Assembly: GCA_017979445.1 (NCBI GenBank) | Contig: CM030704.1 | Span: forward strand, 9,345,658 to 9,409,657 | DNA length: 64,000 nucleotides | From: Akebia trifoliata | Lineage: Eukaryota > Streptophyta > Magnoliopsida > Ranunculales > Lardizabalaceae | Direction of reading: 5' to 3' | Part shown: in pieces, positions 57,685-64,000 of the stretch | How positions within the stretch are numbered: the stretch's first letter is position 1 | Layout of the letters: the number at the start of each line of letters is the position of its first letter | Position numbers and translations under genes: made by a program | Notes under the pieces: model-generated | Databases searched by the model: none | Told to the model about the DNA's origin: nothing | Seen by the model: the letters and a program-made list of their open reading frames with translations, nothing else

Positions 57685-59570
57685 TGTAGACACACCAATT
57701 TGAACGGCCCCCATTGCAAAAAAGGCTCAAAAACTGCATTTGTAAGTCGAAAAGGGCTTAAGGGCCTAAACCCTCAAAATTGCCTTTCTTCCCAAACAAA
57801 AGGTCCCTAATGCCCCAATTGACCTAAGGGTGATCTCTCAATTCCACTTTCTAATCTTATTTTCAGCACCCTTCTTCCATAAAGCGCACCAAAATGCTAA
57901 GCCCATTAAATCCAAATCCAATTATGGACTTTAACCCAATCAACCATAAGTACAACCTAAACCACCACCCACTTTCATTCAAACTAATTCAAAGCTTCAA
58001 GCCCATCCTCATTACCAACTCACCACTTTAACCAAAGCCCAAGGTATAAAAGCCTTTTAGCTTCAAAGCCCATTAATCAAAATACCTTTGCCACATGTCA
58101 TCACTACAATGCACCTCCCAAAAGATGATCTTATCATCACCCAACACCATTCTTACATCATGCCACATGCCACATGCCATTGCCTAACACCATCATTTCC
58201 TCCACAAGTCATCTTCATGCCCCCACACCCCAATCTCCTTAATTAACTCATCTAACCAATACTCTCATACTCTTTTGCCATGTGTCACCATCTCTTCAAC
58301 CCTCCGAAAACTAACTACCTAACCATCATGCTTTAGCCATTCCCTCAATCAACCACCTTACTTAGGTTACACTCAATATGGGTCAAAAGATCCATTGATA
58401 TCCTTTACCCTTAGTATCCTCCACCCATTTTAAATCCCAACTAAAATCCTCAAGAATTTCCTATCATTACCTTCTACCTTTTGCCTTTGCCCACCCAACC
58501 CCTAAAAATCATCTCAAAATCTATAAAAGCCCACCTCTCTATCACAGAATCTTCTCATGCTTGAACCTCATCTTTTAAGTTTCAACCTCTCAAAAATCTC
58601 TCTCTCATCTCTATCTCAATCTCTTTAAAGAATTCTCCCAATCCTTCTAAAGAACCCTCTCAACCCTCAATCCAAAATCCCTACACTAATACTTACATCT
58701 TTACCCCCTTAATATTTAAACTCAAGTTCATACATTAGCATCTCAATCCCTAACCTCAAATCTATTAGTCTCATCTTCTTCATATTAAAAGAAAGATCAA
58801 GCTTCAAAAACTATCACAAGAAAACAAAGAAGAGAAGACAAAAAAGATATACAAGTCAAGAACAAGAGAGGGTAAGGACGAAGTAATATAACAATCCCAC
58901 TTTCTCTACCTTCTATTTTTCCTCTTCTATATTTCCCTTCTTTTTTTTTTGTTTTCTTTATTTTTCGATTTAGATCAACCCTAGGATGTAATGGACACCC
59001 TCACCTACACTCGGTAGATTGGGCTTTGGCTTGGTCAAAAAGGTAGGGGTTGAAGATATTTTCAAAAAAAGCTTTAAAAAAAAAAATTCCTACACATTCG
59101 CACCCACCACAAAATGTTTTCGAGGTTAAAACATTGAACCCCTTCCTTATGACAATGGGTCTTTGACCAATAAGCTCACATTTTTCAAAAAAAAAATTGT
59201 ATTCTCATAGTATTGACATGGATAGGGCTCTTTCCTCAATAAGAAAGCCCTCATGATCCAAGTCAAAATTAGGAATTTCCTGACTTTCCTTACTTTATTT
59301 TATCTTCGAAAAAAGGACCATATCTAGGACTCCCACCTAAGGTAGAGAAAGTAGGGTGCTTAACACCTTTCCTATTTTCTAAATGGACCCCCCTTACCTA
59401 TATCTTAGGTAGATTAGTACCTTATATATACAAGAGTCACTACGAACAAAAAATGATTTTTTCAAAATTATTTTTGGGGTGTCCATTCACACCATTTTTC
59501 TAAAAAAAAATGGTGATGACTCCAAACTACGTAGTTTCGATGTTTCATACTCGAAGATCACATAGCTACA
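57685..59570 (+). repeat. Tat-type LTR of a different family, + strand
   Basis: It starts TGTAGACACACC and ends 'cacatagctaca' (TG...CA). It shares the layout of the LTR at 6818: a TATA box 'tctataaaagccc' at about 58519, 'gtgcttaacacctttcc' at about 59358 and 'tggtgatgactcc' near the end. Right after it 'ggcaactctactggggaa' (59574) is placed like a primer binding site. No second LTR lies in the window. The left end is clear; the right end is inferred. Confidence 0.65.
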
Positions 59571-60807
59571 GTAGGCAACTCTACTGGGGAAGCTAATAGG
59601 CCCAAACCTTTTCGACTTGATCATTTTTTTTAAAAATGTGTGTTTTCATTTCTTATTTTTTATTATCTACTAATGTGTGTTATGCTTTTTATTCATTTTA
59701 TTTTCTCTTGTATTCTTTTACTTTACTTTAGGACAAGATGTAAAGATTGATACGCTTTTCAAAATGCATGTGCACTTCACAACCTATTACATGACCACCT
59801 CCCTCCCTTATTCAAAAATTAACCCTAGATATCGGTACTCTCAAGCCTCCAAGATCGTTCTTTTGGGTGGCAAGAAGGAAAATATCCACCCCATTTACCA
59901 ACCTAAGACATTGGCATTTCAGTATACATCGAGGTTTGAAGAATGGATATCCAAAAAACCTCCTAAGAACCCACGTGCATCAAAACATGATTACAGACTT
60001 AGGACACTAAGATTTTCAAAATTAAATGCATATCAACCCCATGCTCATATTGTGTAAATTCAAAAGCCTATGCAAACAAAATTTTAAAGCCCAAGAATGG
60101 GAAGCCCGTGAAGGCAAATTTATATAGATTTAAGAGTTTGTTTTCTTTTGTTTTTCTCTTAGGTGAAGGGGGAGCAACCTTTTGTTTAGTTTATTTCATA
60201 TTTTATTTGTAAAATCAATAAAATAAAATAAAATATTACTTTTTCTTGACCCAAGCCAAAAACTAGAGGCAATGTGCCTCAAAATTGGGACAACAACCTT
60301 AAAAAAAAATTCTCAAATTTTTTGACTTACTGGTCTAAATTTACAGTATGGTCTCGTATAAAATACACCGTTCCGTACTTCAAGTACAAATCATTTTTTT
60401 TTCTCTTCCATCTTTCAGTTTTGATATTATGATCTTGGTATTTGATTTTTTTTTCTCTCAGTTTTAGGGTCTAAAAACGTTAAAATGAACTTACATTGAC
60501 CTTTAAAACCACTTTGGCCTTCAAACTAAGGAGATCAAATCTTAAGCCATCAACCTCAAGTTTTTTTTTTCATTACAAATCTTTTAAAAGAAAAAAAATC
60601 CTCTACTACTATAAGTCATTTTGAACATCTAGAGGTCAAAGCCCTCAACTTTCTAGATTTAAGGCCACCTAATCCAAGATCCATCGAGATGCCCTTCCTG
60701 ATTGGGCCCTAGTTGGGCTTATTCCCATCAATTGACCCTAACTGGGTCCATTTCCATCATCAATCTCACTTGATCCAATTTCTATCATTAAAGTAATATG
60801 GGGCTAC
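59571..60807 (+). other. Internal 5' part of the element started at 57685
   Basis: It begins with the primer-site-like sequence. An ORF of 126 codons (59677-60057) has a hydrophobic start and a basic rest ('RYRYSQASKIVLLGGKKENI') but matches no family I know. From about 60640 the sequence has spaced 'gggtccatttccatc' and 'gacccta' blocks that continue after 62568. That suggests one older sequence cut by the solo LTR. Confidence 0.45.
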
Positions 60808-62563
60808 TGAAAGCGCCCTTGATCCGCGGGGTGCGCGGATCCGCTTTTGACCCTTGAGGTTTGGGAGTCGCCACCTAGTTATTACGGTCTAGGAACCGAT
60901 CAATGACTCTAAACGGATAAATGACTAATCTAGAACAGAAAAAATTGAATTCGGGGATCATGTTACGGGGTTGGAAGGTGTTAGGCACCAACCCTGCCCG
61001 GCCAAAGCCGGTCGCTACTAATTTTCCAAATAGGTTACATTGCTAAAAAACCTAGATAATAATAAAATAATAAAAAAAATAAGAAATTATACCTTTCCAA
61101 TAGCAAAGACTTTGTTCCCTTAGATCCGACAAAAATTGCTCCTTGTACCGTACTTCTTGCTTCGTTCCGTCTCCGGATTTGATTTTCGATCTTCGAGGTA
61201 AGGTATCTCTTCTTTCTTGAATCTGAATTCTTCGAGTTTGTTAATGGATTTTGGGGTATTTTTGAAGGGCTTTTGGGTACTTTTTAGGATAAAATCGAAG
61301 AAGGGATGTTATGTAAGGAGTTGGGACTCCAAAACTAGGGTTTATGGAAGGCTAGGGGGGCTTTTGGACCTACTTCTCTTAGGGTTTTTGATTTGATACG
61401 AAAATAGGGTGTGAGCACCTCTATTTATAGATTTTTTTAGGGGTTGATTTTGATAGAGTTAGTATTTAATTAGAGTTCTTTTAATTAGAGTTGTGTTTTA
61501 GTTAGAATTATTTTAGGTAGAATTGTGTGTTTTAATTAGAATTGTTTTAGGTAGAATTATTTTTTAGTTAGAACTCTATTAGATAGAGTTATTATTTAAT
61601 TAGAATTCTATTATGATTTTGACTTTTGGTCTTATTTGATTGACTTTTAATATTTTGACTTTAGTCTTAATTGATTGACTTTTAATATCTTGACTTTAGT
61701 CTTGCTTAATTGACTTTAATTTTGACTTTAGTCTTACTTGAGTGACTTTAATACCTTGACCTTAGTCTTGCTTGATTGACTTTAATTTTTTGGAGAATCC
61801 TCCTCTAAAATATCTTTAATTCTTTGGACCCCCAAATGGAGGGGTCCTTAAAGAAATATCTCACGAACCCTCAACAATTTTTCATGAGAGCCCGATTGAT
61901 CGATTTTTTATTTCAAACTTTTAAATTAATTTCATTAATGTTTCATTTTAATTATTTAATGTTTTATTTATTAATTTCAAAAATTTTAATTATGAAAATT
62001 GTGAAATTACTATTTTGCCCCAGAGAGGACTTTTCACGTTTTAAGTCAGTTTTTAATGTTCTAGGATGTTTTAGAATCAATTTTTCGTAAGGAATTCGAT
62101 GGAAATATTGGTTTTTGTCATTTATGAAATTTTTTGTGTGAAATGGTCGTGAACTTTATGAGGGGCATTTTCGTAATTTTGTCGAATTTTGTGAAAATTG
62201 GCGAAGTGATTTATTTGATTTCGATTTGTTATTTTATGTGTTCGAAAGAGTTTTCCTAAGCGTAAAGTAGGCTCTAGGGTCGTTTTGATGTTAGGGGTAT
62301 TTTGGTAATTTGGTCATTTTTAATGATTTTTATCGTAAAACTTTTTTTTGTCTGAAAAATGATGATTTCTAAGCTTCTGGGGTTACATTTTCCTAGCGTA
62401 GCGTGGTTTCTACAGTTTTGTCAGTTCGAGATACCTCATCCGAATTTCTGAAACATTTCTGGTAACAAAATAAAGCAATGGAATAAACATCCATCATTGG
62501 GAATCATTGCGATCGGGTTGACGAGTTGATTAATCAGGCGAGTACAAAAATGAGGTGTCTACA
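60808..62563 (-). repeat. Solo LTR of the Tat-type family, minus strand, TSD GCTAC
   Basis: The + strand ends are TGAAAGCGCCC and GAGGTGTCTACA. It is the reverse complement of the LTR family at 6818-8524 and 9340-10796, 1756 bp long. The flanks GCTAC at 60803-60807 and 62564-62568 match exactly. It is less damaged than the copies at the left of the window, with the TATA box kept at about 61418-61432. No internal sequence is present. Confidence 0.93.
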
Positions 62564-62568
62564 GCTAC

Positions 62569-63650
62569 ATATCATCATCGACTCAAGGCGGGTCCATTTC
62601 TCACCCTCGATTCAAATGGGATCCGTTACCATTGATCCCATATCTTATCGAGAGCCTACTCCACCTTTCATTGGATGCTCAAATCGAGTTTACGCCCACT
62701 TTCACCTAGTCAATCTTACTTTCCATTAGTTACCCAAAGTGAGCCCACCCCCCACATTTCATTCACAAATGGAACCTAAATTCTCAAACGGGGAAATTTG
62801 AACTAACGGATCAAGAGCATTCAAGTAATATCATGGCTTCAGCATGGATTACCATCGATCATTTGGTCCCAAACATACTTGTTCTTATCATTCCACACTA
62901 TCTTAAATCCTCAACGTGTCCACACTTTAACCAAATATCCCCCACTTGACCTAAATCGGCCCAACTCAACGATCGACCCTAATCGGGTCCATTATCAATG
63001 ATCGACCCAATTGGGTTCCCTATCAATGATCGAACCTATAAGAAAATTATAAATTGTTATTTTTTATAAATTTAATCAATATTTTTGAAATAAATGTTTC
63101 AATAAAGAGTATTTTGGTTAAAGTTTACTATTGATCGAAATAATCTTGCATTTTTATACATCAAATTTTTATAGAAATAGACTATCCACTAAAATATTTC
63201 TAGAAATAAATAATGATTTCTTTCAAAATCAAAATATTTTAAAAATAATAATTTGTTTGTTAATAGTGATTTTCTTGGAAATTCTTTTAGGTATCATTTG
63301 TATGGGGATGGTGACATAATGAGAACTCTGCATGAATGATACATTTTTTTTTTTGCTACTTATCAGGTTGAAAATATAGAAGGGGATGTTTAAGTTTTGG
63401 AGGCAAGTCTTAATAGTGTACCATCAGTTGGAGTTGGGGATTGTGCCTGAACAGTTATATTTATTCTTATGCCTTCAAACTTGATGTAAAAAAAGTAGGA
63501 ACCAAAAAAATCACTCCGTGGGATTAATAAAGTTTCCAAATCAAGGTATTTGAATTCGGTTCAATCCGATCCAAACCCAATTATCCGAATGGTTCAAAGA
63601 TACCATGGGTCCGACCCATACCTCAATCAATTTAGTTAAGAGGGATCCGA
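62569..63650. other. Continuation of older internal sequence, no gene seen
   Basis: Blocks such as 'aacgatcgaccctaatcggg', 'tccattatcaatgatcgacc' and 'caattgggttccctatcaat' are short tandem variants that resemble 60690-60800 on the other side of the solo LTR. 63040-63320 is very AT-rich. A T run is at 63347-63354. No reliable ORF. Confidence 0.45.
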
Positions 63651-63654
63651 CCCC

Positions 63655-64000
63655 TTATAATCATAACACAAGGAAGTTTAACCTCTAAAAGAGTCGACCC
63701 CTTCAACCTTTCAACCACAAAGTGGTTCAGCCTCCATAGGAGTCGATTCCTTCATCCTCTTATCTATAACTATATTTGGCTTCTAAGGGAGCCGACACTT
63801 TGAACCATTAAACCATAAAGTGGTTCGGTCTCCATAGGAGTTGATCCCTTTCAGCTTGTCAACCACACTGTAGATCGACCTTCCTAAGAGTTGACTCAGT
63901 CATCCTCTTATCTACAAGGTGGTTCAGCTTTCTTAAGAGTTGATCATTTCACTTGTTGTGTCATAAGGGGGTTCAGCCTCCTTAAGAGCCGACCCATTCA
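63655..64000 (+). repeat. Diverged tandem array of about 50-bp units, running off the window
   Basis: The unit contains 'ggtggttcagcctccttaag' followed by 'agtcgaccccttca' and 'tcaaccacaa' or 'tcttatctacaa'. About seven diverged copies are visible, and the last is cut by the window end. The place and look suit an untranslated array in a large Tat/Ogre-type element. It shares no unit with the array at 5285-6260. Confidence 0.75.

Noticed and set aside
1..64000. A new multi-gene defence or metabolic system
   Set aside because: Outside the B55 gene every recognisable coding stretch belongs to retrotransposons, and all of them are broken.

Overview
The window is nuclear DNA of a flowering plant with a repeat-rich genome. 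It holds one intact host gene, buried in transposable elements. The gene runs from 22033 to 54777 on the + strand. It encodes the B55 (PR55) WD40 regulatory subunit of protein phosphatase 2A. Fourteen exons with GT-AG introns join without a frame break into 515 codons, about the length of the Arabidopsis ATB-alpha/beta proteins. The species cannot be fixed from sequence alone. The introns are very large (intron 4 is 13.6 kb, intron 6 is 6.5 kb, intron 7 is 4.4 kb).

Region 1 to 21 kb is a graveyard of Ty3/gypsy elements of the Tat/Ogre type. Element A (about 1.5-8.5 kb) keeps a broken gag, has lost nearly all of pol, carries a 77-bp minisatellite in its 3' part and ends in an LTR at 6818-8524. 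A second 3' tail plus LTR of the same family follows at 8525-10796. Element B (10.8-21.06 kb) keeps recognisable gag, aspartic protease with a G-patch-like motif, reverse transcriptase, RNase H, an extra RNase H and integrase, all with many stops. Its 3' tail is split by a chromovirus-type LTR (about 17.15-19.95 kb).

Region 22 to 54.8 kb is the B55 gene. Its introns hold nested elements whose insertion duplications can still be read. There are four hAT-type miniature elements with 7-8 bp target-site duplications (TSDs) and a Mutator-like miniature element. Two solo LTRs of one family sit in intron 4, one inside a Copia remnant and one inside a LINE, and a SINE sits inside another LINE reverse transcriptase. 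Intron 6 has a 2.6-kb solo LTR inside a Copia LTR and a 5'-truncated LINE with a 13-bp TSD. Intron 7 has a LINE containing an opposite LINE tail that contains a hAT element. Twin hairpins lie in intron 4, and related short foldbacks lie in introns 9 and 12.

Region 54.8 to 64 kb holds the 3' flank, then another Tat-type LTR with a primer-binding-like site (57.7-59.6 kb) and unrecognised internal sequence. That sequence is interrupted by a solo LTR (60808-62563, minus strand, TSD GCTAC) of the same family as the LTRs at 6.8 and 9.3 kb. The window ends inside a diverged tandem array of about 50-bp units.

I found no undescribed multi-gene system, no RNA gene I can support and no CRISPR array. 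The main value of the window is the exact gene model and a readable order of transposon insertions inside a conserved gene.
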